Shown piece after piece: positions 33,143 to 46,520 of a stretch of DNA of 64,000 nt; the stretch's first letter is position 1, and every line of letters begins with the position of its first letter. The stretch spans positions 216,621,742-216,685,741 of the forward strand of contig CM062818.1 in the NCBI GenBank assembly GCA_031772625.1, written 5' to 3'. The notes under the pieces are model-generated. The model worked only from the letters and a program-made list of their open reading frames with translations, was not told the origin of the DNA and did no database searches. The position numbers and the translations under genes were made by a program. This DNA comes from Pinus tabuliformis (Eukaryota > Streptophyta > Pinopsida > Pinales > Pinaceae).

Positions 33143-33415
33143 TTTACTCACAAAGTAAACAAAAAACAATGAAAAAATGCTCATAAAGTAAATAAAAAAT
33201 AATGAGAAAAACTTTTTCTTTGGTTATAATTTTATTCCTATTTCTCTATTTCAACGTTATTGCCTTTTAATGATAGATGTTATTTTTTCTTTTTTTACTC
33301 ACAAAGTAAACAAAAAACAATGAAAAAATGCTCACAAAGTAAATAAAAAATAATGAGAAAAACTTTTTCATATTTCTCTATTTCAACGTTATTGCCTTTT
33401 AATGATAGACGTTAT
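33143..33415. repeat. Direct tandem repeat, offset 151 bases
   Basis: The block beginning TTTACTCACAAAGTAAAC is repeated 151 bases later with few changes, both copies running into TTTCAACGTTATTGCC and AATGATAGA(C/T)GTTAT. The second copy is about 25 bases shorter. Confidence 0.85.
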
Positions 33416-33740
33416 TTATTTTTATTTTTTCCTTTTTTACCTACTCTCAATTTAATAATTTTATTTTTAAAGCAACATTTCAATTCTCTCCGGCAATAAA
33501 ATGATAAAAAATAAAATTTAAATAATCACAAAAACATAAAAAAATATTTCCCTCATGTATTATACATTAGCAATTATGTAAATATTTATTATCAAAGTAT
33601 AAATATGGCAGAGTCATCACCTAATGTGGTTATAAATATTGCGTATCCATTAACTAATGTGTTTATTAATATCCTTGCATTTAATAAAGACTAACAAGGA
33701 AATTTTATATAAATTTCAACGATGCAAATATTTTTTACAC

Positions 33741-33952
33741 ATTTTAAAAAAATTATAAGAAGGAAACTTATAATTTAATAGGAAATACATAAATAATGTA
33801 ATTATCTATTTATATATCTATATATATAGATAAGTATCGATAGATAGATAGATATTATCAAAATATAAAATCATAATATTTTTATAATTAATAATAATAA
33901 TTTTTTTTTTAAATTATAAAAAGGAAACTTATAATTTTATAGGAAATACATA

Positions 33953-34011
<59 letters not shown>

Positions 34012-34092
34012 TAGATAGATAGATATCGATAGATACATAGATATTATCAAAATATAAAATCATAATATTTTTATAATTAATAATAATAATTT
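33741..34092. repeat. Direct tandem repeat with expanded (TA)n and (GATA)n
   Basis: Two copies (about 33741-33901 and 33902-34092) share AAGGAAACTTATAATTT, a (TA)n run, GATAGATAGATA and TATCAAAATATAAAATCATA. The (TA)n run is longer in the second copy. Confidence 0.85.
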
Positions 34093-34460
34093 GTTTTGAA
34101 TTTATCCAGTTTTAGATAAATAGTGATGAAGTGCATTCTTAAAGTATTTTTAGATGCTAAGTTATTGATTCAATTCCCTATTCTATTAGAGTGTCATTAT
34201 TAAACATGATCATGATGTCACCACACTACTACCAAATTTTAAAAAAATAATTTTAAAATTTTAAATTTGTTAAAATAAAATTTATAATTTAATTATATAA
34301 ATCTATATTTTTATTTTTTTCTGAATTTCAATTTATAAAAATGAAAATATATATTATTAATCTATGAGTAAAGATATAACTATCTAGGAAATCGTATTAT
34401 ATAATTACCACTTTTTATTATTATTTAAATTATATTATATAAAGTTTCATTACACACAGC

Positions 34461-34592
34461 AAGAATAAACTAAGAATAAACTTTAATGTAAGATGTTTTT
34501 TTTCATATCCAGATATATATTCAACGAAAGAATAAACTAAGAATAAATTTCAATGTAAGATGTCTTTTTTCCATATATATATTCAACACAGT
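34461..34592. repeat. Direct tandem repeat, unit about 67 bases
   Basis: AAGAATAAACTAAGAATAAA starts each copy (34461 and 34528), followed by (T/C)AATGTAAGATGT and a T-rich run. Confidence 0.85.
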
Positions 34593-35226
34593 GAAGCAAA
34601 ATAAAAAGAAAATGGTTTTAGAATAATAAATGCAATGAACAATTTTGGAGAGCAATTGATGAGGGAGTGAGAGGGACCCTTCCTAAAAGGAAGAAGGGCC
34701 ATGTCTTGTTAATATGATGGAAGAGATAAGTTTAAACTAATGTCTAGACATGTTGTTTTGAGAAAGCGTTACGAAAATTACATTTAGGTGTAACAATATA
34801 TACAAGGTTTGACTCTTAAGGCATAGTGACGCACTGATAGTTTCATTAAATCACTGAAAGTCCCCAATTTCGTGACGCATGCTTCTTATGCTTGTCTCAA
34901 GGTTTCAATAAATATGAGTGCAACATTGCTAAATTATTAAGAAAAATATCAAGAATGACCGCATTTTCGTTTATAAAAAAAAAAAAAAAACAAACAAACA
35001 AAAACATAACATAATCCTTTATTAACGATTCCTTTCCAAGCACCCAAATATTTTTAATGAGGTTAAACAAAATGGCGGTAAGAAAAAATGGGTTAGAAAA
35101 TAATAATAGTAAGCTTTTGAAAGTTGGTTAAAAGTAGAAAATTATTCAACTATGTCTTTACGAAGAGAAGAAATCCAAGTGAACCCATTCTTCACTGGAA
35201 AGAACGTATTTTTCATTAAAAATATC
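34593..35226. other. AT-rich non-coding stretch with an A-run
   Basis: No gene is seen. An A-run with CAAA repeats lies at about 34975-35006, possibly a decayed retroposon tail without a recognisable body. Confidence 0.4.
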
Positions 35227-35528
35227 TATAGCATTATTAAAAAAGTATAGTGCCTTATTTAAGAAAAGAATCATGAACTAAAGTAAAAATAAACGGTTGA
35301 TAAGATGAAAAATATTTCATGCAAACCAGCCCAATGAAATAATGGAGAAATAGTAAAAGCACGGTAGCAAGGAGGATATAGCATTATTAGAAAAGTGTAG
35401 TGCCTTTTTTAAGGAAAGAATCATGAACTAAAAGTAAAAAACAAAACGGTTGATAAGACGAAAATATTTCACGCAAACCAGCCCAATGAAATAATGGAGA
35501 AATAGTAAAAGCATGGTAGCAAGGAGGA
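35227..35528. repeat. Direct tandem repeat, unit about 150 bases
   Basis: TATAGCATTATTA(A/G)AAAAGT starts copy 1 (35227) and copy 2 (35377). A third start, TATAGCATTA, at 35529 is not continued. The copies differ at roughly ten positions, so this duplication is fairly recent. Confidence 0.9.
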
Positions 35529-35539
35529 TATAGCATTAG

Positions 35540-37259
35540 AACATATAAATGGGAAGTCCCTTAGAAGCATGTTGAGAAATAAAAAGATGAAACAAAAGAA
35601 ACAATGGGATTTTCTATACGAGTATTTAGTGTAAAGGGTCATTGATAATGAATTTGTTACAAATCAATATGAGGATGAGGAAATCAAAGATATAGATTTA
35701 TACTTTTTATCAATGGAATATGCACAGTAACTTTTATAGTTTTACAAATATAAATATACTGAAAATGAAATGAAACATGGTGAAACAACACCTATAAGAA
35801 GATAAATATGTTATTGAATTAACCAGGAAAAATATTGCAATATACATAACAATATATAACAAATAAAATGGTAGCAATGCTTTTTTATAAGAATTTGAAA
35901 ACAATATTTATTTACAACAATTTCTTATGTAAAGGGAGGAAAAATTATTTTATTACAATATTATGTAAAAACCATAAGGGAAAGCAATGGGTTGCAAAAA
36001 AGAATGTTGACATTAGAGTTGGAAACAAAAATTGATTTCTTAATATCATACTTCATACATAACAATATGTAGTGCTTAAAATGGTGGAAACTTTTCTTTA
36101 TAAGATATTTGAAAAATACAACTACAGTTATTCACAACATTTTTTTTTTATCTAAAATGGAAGAAAATCCATTTTAATACAATATCAAGTAAAAAACTTC
36201 TATTATATTTGAGTTAAATTTTAGCTCTAAAAAGCTAATTTGGAAAAAAAAATTGAATTCTTTAATGTACCCATGAAAAATATCTTAGCAAGGTCTATAC
36301 TTATAAACCAATCTAATGACTTATTTCCACTCTTTTTTTCCTTAAAAAAAAACTATGTTGAAAATTTAGTACCGAAGAACTATCAAAATCAAGATTGTTC
36401 CCACCAAAATCCATATTGGACATGTAGAACACCTTATTTCAAAGGTCGTTATGGAAATAAAAATTATCTTTACATTGCTTCCAATCACAAAAGGAAACTG
36501 AATATTGGGAAGACAAAAATAAATTTCCATGAGTTTCATAATGGGATAGGGTACTAGTGAAGAGTTTAATTTCCTTGTTATGAATGGTTTTGTGAAATAT
36601 GTGAGATGAATAGTGCACAGAGGACAAAAATCACTTTCTCTTGGATTTTCTCCATTACAGGAAAATTAGATCTAGTTTTTCTTATGTAATAAAAAATTTA
36701 ATTTCAATAACTTCTGGATTCATAAAAATATCTTTCTATTGTTTCCAATTACAAAAAGAAAATAAATATTCCAATAATAAGAATAAATTTCCATTTGTTT
36801 CATAATAAGATAAGGCACTAGGCATGTAACATAGCATGAGCATTGTTGGACAACACTATTAACATACTTGTTGTCATTGATGTCAAAGGTGGTTTAAGAT
36901 CAAGGATGGACTTTGGAGAAAATTTTGTTACGAAGATTAACTCAAATTCTCCTGTAACGTGGTTAGATAGATATCCCTCAAAAGTACCATTCCACACGCG
37001 ACATTATATAATGCAAGCCCGGGATCAAAATTTATTGTAATTTGAGGTTTGACATTTAACAAGGGTTAGGAGGCTATAGTTCCAGGCTTTTGGGTTTAGC
37101 AAAATGATAAATTATAGGCAAGGGGGGCCACAGTGATCATAGATGCCACTCTACATGTAAATAAATGATACTCAAGTGCCAAAATACACAAGATTTAACT
37201 AGAATTCAAGTACCCAATGGGATCATATGACGAAGAAGAATCACATCTGACGGCGTAAA
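35540..37259. other. AT-rich non-coding stretch with one diverged duplication
   Basis: No supported gene. A block of about 115 bases at 36440-36560 recurs at about 36705-36822 (ATCTTTACATTGCTTCCAAT against ATCTTTCTATTGTTTCCAAT, ending CATAAT(G/A)(G/A)GATA). Frames at 36240-36557 and 36843-37040 match nothing known. Confidence 0.5.
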
Positions 37260-38732
37260 TCACACTAGGTGGTGAACTAGTTTGTGGTCGCATGAGAATA
37301 GTCTTAAAGGTTTTATCCCTCAAAAATTAACGTCAAAGCCATAGCGCATGGTTACATGGAAAATGGTGATACAACTTAGGTCCTTTGGTAATTTAGCACA
37401 TTCAATTTAATTTAGCACATTATGCCATATTTAGTGTTCTTCCGAAGTTCGACAATCTATTAAACTACAATGAAACTGCAGAACTGAAATAAAATTGAGA
37501 AATGACAAGAACGCAATTTCTAATAAAGAAGAAAACCACCTAAAAGTAAAAATAGTTGCATCATGAGTTTACATGTAGATCAATAACTATAACAGGAACA
37601 AAAATAAAAAATTGTTAAGCTAATTTAAATTTTACATTCAAGGGTTGACATTCTAAACTAATTGTTCAATTCCAAAATTAAACCGGTAGAAGGATAGATA
37701 AACATAAATGTCATAAAAACATTAGTTCAACATAGGTACAATCAAAGAAGAAAATCAAATTATTGAACTTATTAAATGATTGTGAAGGCAATTGTTAAGA
37801 TGAAATAGAAAACAAATAAGTTGATAAACCACAAATCAAAACAAAAATTAATTTGAAGTAGCACTCACTCTTAAACTCATAAATTAGTGAGTTATTTGAG
37901 AATAGATTCAACTCTAAATATTTATAATAAAATAGAACTATTTAATTAATTGCAAGCGTAGAGGCATATGAGCTTACAAAATTGAGTGTTGAGTTAAGGT
38001 GTGAATCAGTCATAAATGAATATGTGATATGACGTGATTGATATGTGTGTATTAAGAGAAGAGAAGTGAATCAATGGTTTAGTGAGTAGAAAAGAGAATT
38101 GATCTATGCATGTATCTAACAAAAAAAAACTTGTATATTTGAGTTGGAAAATTCATGAAAAAGAGATTTGCATGGTTTAGCATGATGGTGCTTGAACATT
38201 AGGGAGTCGATGCTTTCTTCAGGTGGCATGCACTTGAGAAATAACTTGGGAGTCAATGCCACATACAAGTAGTGGCTTGAAAATTAGGGAATTGGCACTT
38301 CCTATTAGGTAGTGGAAGCTAAAAAAATATCGGTTGGTTCTCCTATAAGTGGGTTATTATGAATCAAGGACTGGCTGTTTTTGTCTAGTCTGTGACAAAG
38401 AAAACAATGTAACAACAAGTTAGAGCTTTGATTTTCAAAAAGAACTAAAAATAACGTTTGTGGTTTTCTCGCTTTCTAGGTTCCAACATAAATTTAGTGT
38501 CTCTATGTATTACATATGTGTATGATAATTATAGTGCCATTGAATTTTTTATGCACTGATTTATGATGTTTATTACATCTACTATTGATATATAATTTGG
38601 AAATATTTATTTAAATTGGTCATAATACAAATTCACCCCCCCCATAGTATTATCCTTGTTTATAATAGACGTTACTCATACAAAATCCAATATTTAAATT
38701 TCTTTAATGAAATATATGCTCTCATACCACCT

Positions 38733-40148
38733 TGTGACATCTCCAACCCCTTGTGGATTTTCCTATAACAAATACAACTCACAACTAGCTCCTTTCTAAT
38801 AGTCGATTATGCATAATCATGCCTCATGACACTTTGTACCATCCCTAAAATATACAAACTTCCTTTTTACTTATTATTTTATATGTATCTCGGCCTCTAG
38901 CAAAGAAATAATCATATAGAAACCATGATTTTATTCTATTACATAGGTATTAACCATTCATTATCCTCGATTGTGATGATAGGCACATCTAAATGAATAT
39001 ATAATGCAATGCCTATCAATTTAGATAATCACACAACAAATTAGGGTTTATGTGCAACAAATCAAATTCATTCATAACATAAAGAAAGGGTACATAGAAA
39101 TTACATATAAATTAACTAATTTACATAGGAATATTTATCTGTCAAATGACCAAATTACCCACAGATCTTTGATGTTCCACCCAACCATAGACCATGTTGT
39201 TCATTATCTTTCAACAATGAGTCACTCCCAAGTTGGAGCCTCAACTAGACGGGGAAACAACTTGCCCAAAATATACCACATGTGTAATGTCATCAACCAG
39301 ATAACTTGGTACCAAACCTAAACAACCTCTAAAATAAATGCTCATGTCACCCATCAGTTTTCACCCAAGTGGTGCACCCTTTCTCTTCAAATACTTTCCC
39401 TCAACTCTTCCACCACCTCTAGAGCGTCTTACCACTGGAAAGTGATGATCTCAACTCTATGGCTCTAGGAGTTCCTGCTACTTTCTAGGGTATCTAGGTC
39501 CCCTCTATGAAATCATATCAAACCTCAACATCCTCCGACCTCTAGGCTCACACCCACCTTTAGCATGTGCCCGAGTGGTGCAACCCTTCTCAACACCTGC
39601 AATATCTCAACTATACCACCACCTTCATGAAATGTTACCGACCAAGAGGGATGGTCTTAGATCTAGGACCTTCGGAGTCTTTTGTCATAATTTGTATCCA
39701 ATCTCCTTTTTTATGCCAAAATGGAATAAATCCATAAAGAAATCTATTTCATAGGAAAACCCCTTCTTTTATGTGCATCTCTTGTTTCCACTTCTCACAC
39801 TCTAAAGTTAGTTAAGGACTATATTTAATTTTATGTGTTCTTTCCATGGTTAATAAATCGTATCAAGCCCTTTTTATATTTCCACGAAGAATCACCCGCC
39901 CATACTCTTTTCATTGAATTCATCTTACAAGTAGTATCAGTTCTTTTATTAATATGCAAAATTTATACGTATTTATGACATCAAAATTTTATAGCTACAT
40001 AACATATTAAAAAAAGTATTGATACAGGCATCCAAGGCCAAAAATTGGCCTAATCTCACTAGCCTAGAATAAATATCTTCTGGCTCACTAGCATAAGTTT
40101 TGCATGTACATAATATTTTCAACTCAAGGGCAAGGAAGGGTTGTTAGA
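38733..40148 (-). repeat. LTR-like copy 1 of the array
   Basis: Plus-strand edges are TGTGACATCT and TGTTAGA. The primer-site-like string ATGCTCTCATACCA (plus strand) ends three bases before it. It pairs with 42198-43479 along its length. Confidence 0.5.
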
Positions 40149-42197
40149 TTCCTCATGGGAGTTAACTGGTGGACCTCCACCCAAAAAGATCACAAAAAAA
40201 ATTAGAATCATATCCAACAATGTGGATCATATTAGGTGTCTAACTAGTTGATATAATGTCAAAGAATGCTCAGATATTACAACTGAGGTTGCCAATAGTC
40301 TATGAACTTGTATAGGGTTTAACACCATTCATCCACCTGATGGATTGAATCATGCAAGATAATTGGATTGAAAAATATAGGATCACCATTGGGCTCTAAG
40401 GTGAATGATAGTTAGACAAACATCCATGCCCAATGGACACGGTCACATAAAGTTTACACTATGTGGCGAGTGAGGTGGCTAAATGAGACAAAGACGGATG
40501 TCATAATTTGATTGGTAGGAATGTATATGACTTGTTTCATAGGTGGAATTTGACATGGCATACTGACATCAATAACATGTCATGGTAACATCAAGTGATG
40601 TGGTAATTGACACATGACATGCTGATTTGGACTTTTTTGGTGGCCAAGTGATCCATTTTCAGGAGAGACGTGGAAGCACTCAGGAGGTTCCACATGGCAT
40701 AGCTGATATTAGCAAAGAGATGTTGTCGAACTATTTAGGCACATGTTTCATGTTATGGTCACATGAGAAGAGTAGTAAAAGTTTAAGCCCAAAGGAGTTA
40801 AGGATAAGGTTGTAGAAGGAGAAAGGAGCTTAGCTATTTTTTCACATTCATTTTAATTTGGCACATTATGCCATATTTGGCATTATACCAAAGTTACAAG
40901 GTTTGTTAAACCGTAGTTAAACTAAATAATTGAAATAAAACAAAGAAAGAACTAGAATGCAATCTCTAATATAACAATAGTCCACATAAGAGTAAAAATA
41001 GTTGCATCATGATTTTACACAAATATTGATAACATTAAGAGAACATATAATCACAAAAAAAATTGAGTTGAGTTAATTTTGAGATGCAAATTTTGGCATT
41101 CTAAACTAATTGTTTAGTGCCAAAATTAAACAAAGAGAAGGATAGACATGCATAAAATTTTTAAAGAATCACATAAATAGAGGTACATGCAGAGAAAAAA
41201 ATCAATTTTTTGAACTTACTAAACAATAGCGAAGACAAAAATTAAGATAAAGTAAAAGAAAATCAAGCTGATAAATAGAAAATCAAAACAACAATTAATT
41301 TCAAGTAACAATCACTGTTAAACTCATAAGTTATCAGATCGAATGAGAATATAATTGGCTATAAATATTTATAAGAAAACAAAAGTATTGAAGTAAATGT
41401 ATGTGAATAGGCACATGAAAAATATTATAGAGATATAACATTTAATTAAGGTGTGAAGTAGTTAGAGATGAATGTATGATCTGAGGTGTTTCAGATGTGT
41501 GTATCTTGGGAGAAGAATAGTGAATGGGAGGTTGAGTGAGAAAAAAAAGAGAAATGATCTATGCATGTATGATAGAGAATATTGTAGATTTGTGTTTGAA
41601 TATGCATGAAAAAGAGATATGCATGGTTTAACATGTTGGCGTCTACACTTTAGGGAGTTGGTGATTCCTTTAGGTGGGTGCTGGAGAAGCAACTTGGGCA
41701 TGAGTGACTCCTTTAAGCAGTGATTTCCAAATCATGGATTTTTTGTTTCCTGTTGGTTGGTTCTATAAAAATTAATAGTGCTTGGTGTTCCTTCAAGTGG
41801 GAACTTGTGAATGAAGGAGTCGTTTCTTCCTTCCAGTTCGTGCGAGAGAATATAATGTAACAACAAATGAGAGCTTGCACTTACACAAAGAACTAAAAAG
41901 AATATTGGAGGTTTTCTCCCTTTATGCATTTCTACATACACTTGGTCTCTTTATGTGTTACATATGTATATGCTAATTATAGTGTTGTTGTGTGTTCTGT
42001 GCATTAAATCATGATGTTTCTTACATAATTTGTTGCTAAATAAATTCTAAACTATAAATTAGAAATAGTTTCTTAGATTGGTCATAATATTGATTCACAC
42101 CTCCCCTGTCATTATTATGTTAGTTTCTAATAGACACCACTCACACAAAACCCAATTTTTACAAAATTTTACCAAAATATATGTTTTGATACCACCG

Positions 42198-43479
42198 TGT
42201 GACATCCCTGACCCCTTGTTATCTTTTCCTATAACTATTTCCACTCACGAAAGGGAAATTTTTAAGCAACAATTGGATATAATCATGGCTAGTGGCCCTT
42301 TATATCAACCCTAGAATAGACAAATTTCCTTCTTAGTTAATATTTCTAGTTATACCTCAACATATAAAATTAAATGCATACACAACAAATTAAATTCATT
42401 CATAGCATCAAGAAAAGGTACATGTAAATTTCACATAAATTAATTATTTTACATAGGAATACTTATTTTTTTAATGACCAACTAATTACAGACCTTTGAC
42501 ATTCCACCTAGCCATAGACCATCTTGTTCATTATCTTTCAAGAATAGGTCACCCCTGAGTTGTGGCCTTGACTCCATGGGGTAATCGCTTGTCCAAACTG
42601 AAATACATGTGAAATAACATCAATAGGTGAAGGTACCAAACTCCATTAGACTCCAACCTATAGGTTCACACGTATGATCATCCAGTGCCCAAGTTGTGAA
42701 CCCCTTCTCTTCATCTATAATCCCTCAGTCATGTCAACAACTCTAAGGCATCTTCCAATAGATAGGAATGACCTTATCTCTCTATATTTAAGAGCTTTTA
42801 CTACCCTTTGGGGTCTCCAGACATCCTCTAGGCCCTCATATCAAACCTTGTAATCCTCCAACTTCTTGAATCATTCCCCTAATCAACTTGCACCCAAGTG
42901 GTGCTCCCCTTGTCTACACATGTAGTCCCATTGTTTTCCACCTCCTCTATAGCATCTCACCACTGAACACGAATGTTTTGAAATATCGTACTCCAGGTGT
43001 CTTGTATCATAATTCATATTTAGTCTCCATGTCCATGCAAAAACTATGTGACTCCAAAAAAAACTCCCCTTCATAGGAAAACGACCTTCTTTTATGTGCA
43101 TGACTTCCCATGTTGCCACTTGGCACACTCTAAATTCAATTAAGAAAATTAGATAGTTTTAGGTGCTCCATCCCATGATTAATAATTCATATCAGCTCCA
43201 TTTTATATTCCCATGGAGTCTCAACCTCCCATACTCTTTTCATCGAATTTAGTCTCTAGCAAGTATGTGTTGTTTTATTAATGTGCAAAAATTATACATA
43301 TTTATAACTTTAGTTTTTTTTTTTTTAATGTAATAACATATAATAAAATATTTACATGGGAATGTGAGTCCCAAATATTAGCCTCAACTCATTGTCTTGA
43401 TTAATATGTTCTAGGTCACTAGACTAGGTTTTCCATGTACGTGATATTTACAACTCAAGGGTTGGGAAATGGTGTTAGA
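42198..43479 (-). repeat. LTR-like copy 2 of the array
   Basis: Plus-strand edges are TGTGACATCC and TGTTAGA. ATGTTTTGATACCA ends three bases before it, and a purine tract (minus strand) abuts the other side. Both copies share the unusual TGTTAGA edge, so the exact boundary may be a few bases away. Confidence 0.5.
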
Positions 43480-43637
43480 TTCCTCTCCCACTTATTTATG
43501 CATTATCCTAAGTGCATTATTTGTACACCTATCTACAATATGATTAAAAAAATATATATGATTATCAAACAAAAATAAGAGTGTACTCTTCCCTCATTAT
43601 GTCTCCATGGTTCCACATAGTGTCCTCAAGACCAAGA

Positions 43638-43642
43638 AGGGT
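43638..43642. repeat. Probable target-site duplication of the outer chromovirus, left copy
   Basis: AGGGT here against AAGGT at 62123-62127, four of five bases equal, as expected for an old insertion. Confidence 0.5.
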
Positions 43643-45159
43643 TGTAACACCCTCCTCACACATCCACCCAAGTAACCATGCCAACCAGGTAAACATGCGA
43701 CTAAAGGCTACCATGATTAGATTATACCTCCTATTTGATGTTAAGGAAGTGGAATCGATGGAACACATCAACCAACCTATCCAAATTAGTAACAAAAACC
43801 TTAGGATACAGGCCATCCACTCAAACATTTTGTCCTTGGGTCCCACTGATGTTATGGACATCTTAGAGCTTAGATGCTCTCATTCTGTAGGAAGAGGAGT
43901 GACCATGAACCCAAAGTTTCTCTCATAGGCTTGCCTGCTAGCAACCAGAGACTAAAATTGTTTGTTCTGTGCCAACTACCATAGGATTTAAGCCACCTTT
44001 CCAGGCCCAGAGCCCAAGTTACTGCCCATAATGGAGTGATAGCTTAAAATTAGTAAAAGTAGAGGGAAATAATTATGAAAAGGAAATAACTTGAACAAGA
44101 CCTTATCTAGACCCCTACTAGTTATGATAGGCATTTCCTCAAACATATTGTCAACATGTAATCTACAGATGTAAACAAAAGAATTAAGTCTATGGATCTC
44201 ATACTTATATGAGAACCGCTAAGAGCCAAATTTGTTGCATTACCATTTATTATACCATAGATACATTATCCATTCATTTACAATAAAAAACATGATAAGA
44301 GCTATACATAGATGTTGTCATAAGACATACATTTAACCAACATAATAGGGACATAAATATCATAAACATGTTAGCCATAATATCAACATATAATACATCA
44401 AAATTCTCATAGAAATATAAGGAGAAATAACCATTCATTAATGATGCAAAATCCAAACACGGGATGGGGCTCAACCAAAACATGAGAACCCCATCACACC
44501 ATGGCTATCTAGAAATGGAAAGGCTAGGCTAAAAACATTGTTAGACTTGGAAAAGCCCATGCCACAATAATGAAAGAACCACATGCAATACCATGCATGC
44601 CAAAACTAGCAAGGAAAATACACATACAAGTCAATACCTGCAATGAAGCATGGTGTAGCTGCTTGATCCTGCCTTTCCCCGCTTGATCTTTGCTTCATCT
44701 TTCGTTCTTTTCCTTTCTTGATCCAATGCCAAAATTCTCCAAGAAAAATTTAAGTATCCAAGAGTATGAGAGATAGAGAATAATGAGAGAGCTCGAAAGC
44801 TAAGCTGAAAATATGTTATCAATTGATCCTCAAAAGCCTTTTTATGAATGAGGCCTCTATTTTCTTCATTTTCCATTATTTTCATTCATTTTCCTCCTCA
44901 CATGCAACCTATGACCTTTCACCTCATTTTTCTCCTAATTTTCATTATTTCATAAATAATTGTGCAAAAAATGCCATTTTTCCTTTCCAAAGAGTTAACC
45001 ATTTCCTTTGCCAATTTCCTTAGCCATAAACAACCAAATGAACACCCACTAGGATGTCTTTCCCAACATTCAACCTGGAATAAGTGTCCCATCAATTTTG
45101 GTTATTGTTTTTTCCTTTATTAACTTTTACTACATGGAATTTTCACGAGGGCTGTTACA
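43643..45159 (-). repeat. 3' LTR of the outer chromovirus (1.5 kb)
   Basis: Plus-strand edges TGTAACACCC and GGGCTGTTACA. It aligns with 60015-62122 over its whole length but lacks the 0.6-kb repeat array present there. Confidence 0.85.
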
Positions 45160-45469
45160 GAACCTTGCCACTTGGGGAACACCATCCTCGGTGTTAGACC
45201 ACACCAAGACCTCAGTAAAACCTCTGAAAATCAAGTTCACTATCTATGGAGCTTTATAACATAGCTTGATGCAATATTTAAAATGATTACCCTGCTGAAA
45301 AGAAAACCAACATAACAAGATAATAACATGAAATCATAATGAAATGACACCCATACCACTTATTGGAGCTTTATAACTTACCTCATGGCAGTATTTACAT
45401 CCATATACATATGTACATATAGAAAAGTCATCAAAACATATACCAAAGAATGTACCGAAACAACAAGCT

Positions 45470-46520
45470 AAAATTGCTTTGCCTCAACCAGTAAATAAGG
45501 AAGGATACATAGCTTGCATCTAATCCACCATCTCCCATGTAGCTTCATCTGGCCCAAAGTTCTTCCAATGTACTTTAACTTGCTCGATTTCTCAGTTCCA
45601 GAGCATGAGAAGAATTTTCTACAATATGTAGTGAAGCTCTGATTGGAATTCTCCATCTGGTTCCGCCTACAATATAGACCAGTCAATCACATGATCAACA
45701 TCCTTAACATACATAAGCACAGATACATGGAAGAAATCATGGAATTTCACTATCAGAGGCAGTGCAAGTCAATAGGCTATAGGCCCAATCCTCTCAATGA
45801 TAGTGAAGGGTGCACAAAACCAGGGTTCCAACTTGGCACATGGTCCAATCTGCAAGGAGCTCTTCTTTGGTTTAATGTGGAAGTACTCTTGTTCCCCAAC
45901 CTAGAAATCCTTGAACAACCTGTTATGATCTTCATAAATCTTCTACCTATCCTGTGATGCTTTTAGATTCTTCTTGATCAAATGCATTTCTTCATGCCTT
46001 CCAACATCTTTGGTCCAATCAATACCGTGTTAACGGGATCACTCAAACTGATGGGAGTATTGCAACTCCTCCCATACAATGCCTGAAAAGGAATCATCCT
46101 CAATGACTCCTGATAACCATTGTTGTATGCGAACTCTACCAAAGTGAGATACCCTTCGCACTTCTGTTATTGAATCATCACATACATCCTCAACATGTCC
46201 TCCAATATCCTATTAATCCTCTTTTCCTGTCCATCTGATTGTTGATGACAAGTTGTGTTGAAGGCCAACTCTATGCCCAAACCTACAAATAACTCCTTCC
46301 AAAACTTGTAAGTGAAATTTTCATCCATGTTTGACACGATATCCTTTAGAACGTTGTGCATTCTAACCACATCTCTGATGAATACTTGTGCCACCTTGCT
46401 AGCTGAGAATGTAGACTTTACCTGAATGAAGTGTACAACCTTGGTTAACCTGCCCACAATGACCATGACGGAATCATGTTGCCTCACTATCTTAGGCAAC
46501 CATGTGATGAAATCCATGGG
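45470..46520 (-). pseudogene. Integrase core to chromodomain-like end, outer chromovirus
   Basis: The frame 46167-46517 gives MDFITWLP, a SNMDENFTYKFW segment and HQQSDGQEKRINRILEDM, the DDE core of a Ty3 integrase. Further down (45500-45620) residues of the form VHWKNFGPDEATWEMVD match the chromodomain that targets chromovirus integration to modified histones. The region is broken. Confidence 0.75.

Larger units (their letters stand above)
37260..43479 (-). mobile_element. Noncoding LTR/leader array (LARD-like fossil)
   Basis: Two direct copies of a 2.7-kb unit occur at about 37260-40148 and 40700-43479. Read on the minus strand each unit is an LTR, a three-base gap, a primer-site-like TGGTAT(C/G)A(A/G)A(A/G)CAT, and an AT-rich leader of about 1.4 kb. 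A purine-rich tract lies just upstream of each LTR (AAGTGGGAGAGGAA by the 42198-43479 copy). The segment 38733-43479 therefore looks like an LTR element with a short non-coding interior. The extra leader at 37260-38730 implies an LTR-leader-LTR-leader array. Copy identity by eye is roughly 75-80%, so it is old. No gag or pol is visible. Confidence 0.55.

Noticed and set aside
35227-35528. Repeat array considered as CRISPR
   Set aside because: Only two 150-base units in direct contact with no spacers, in plant DNA.
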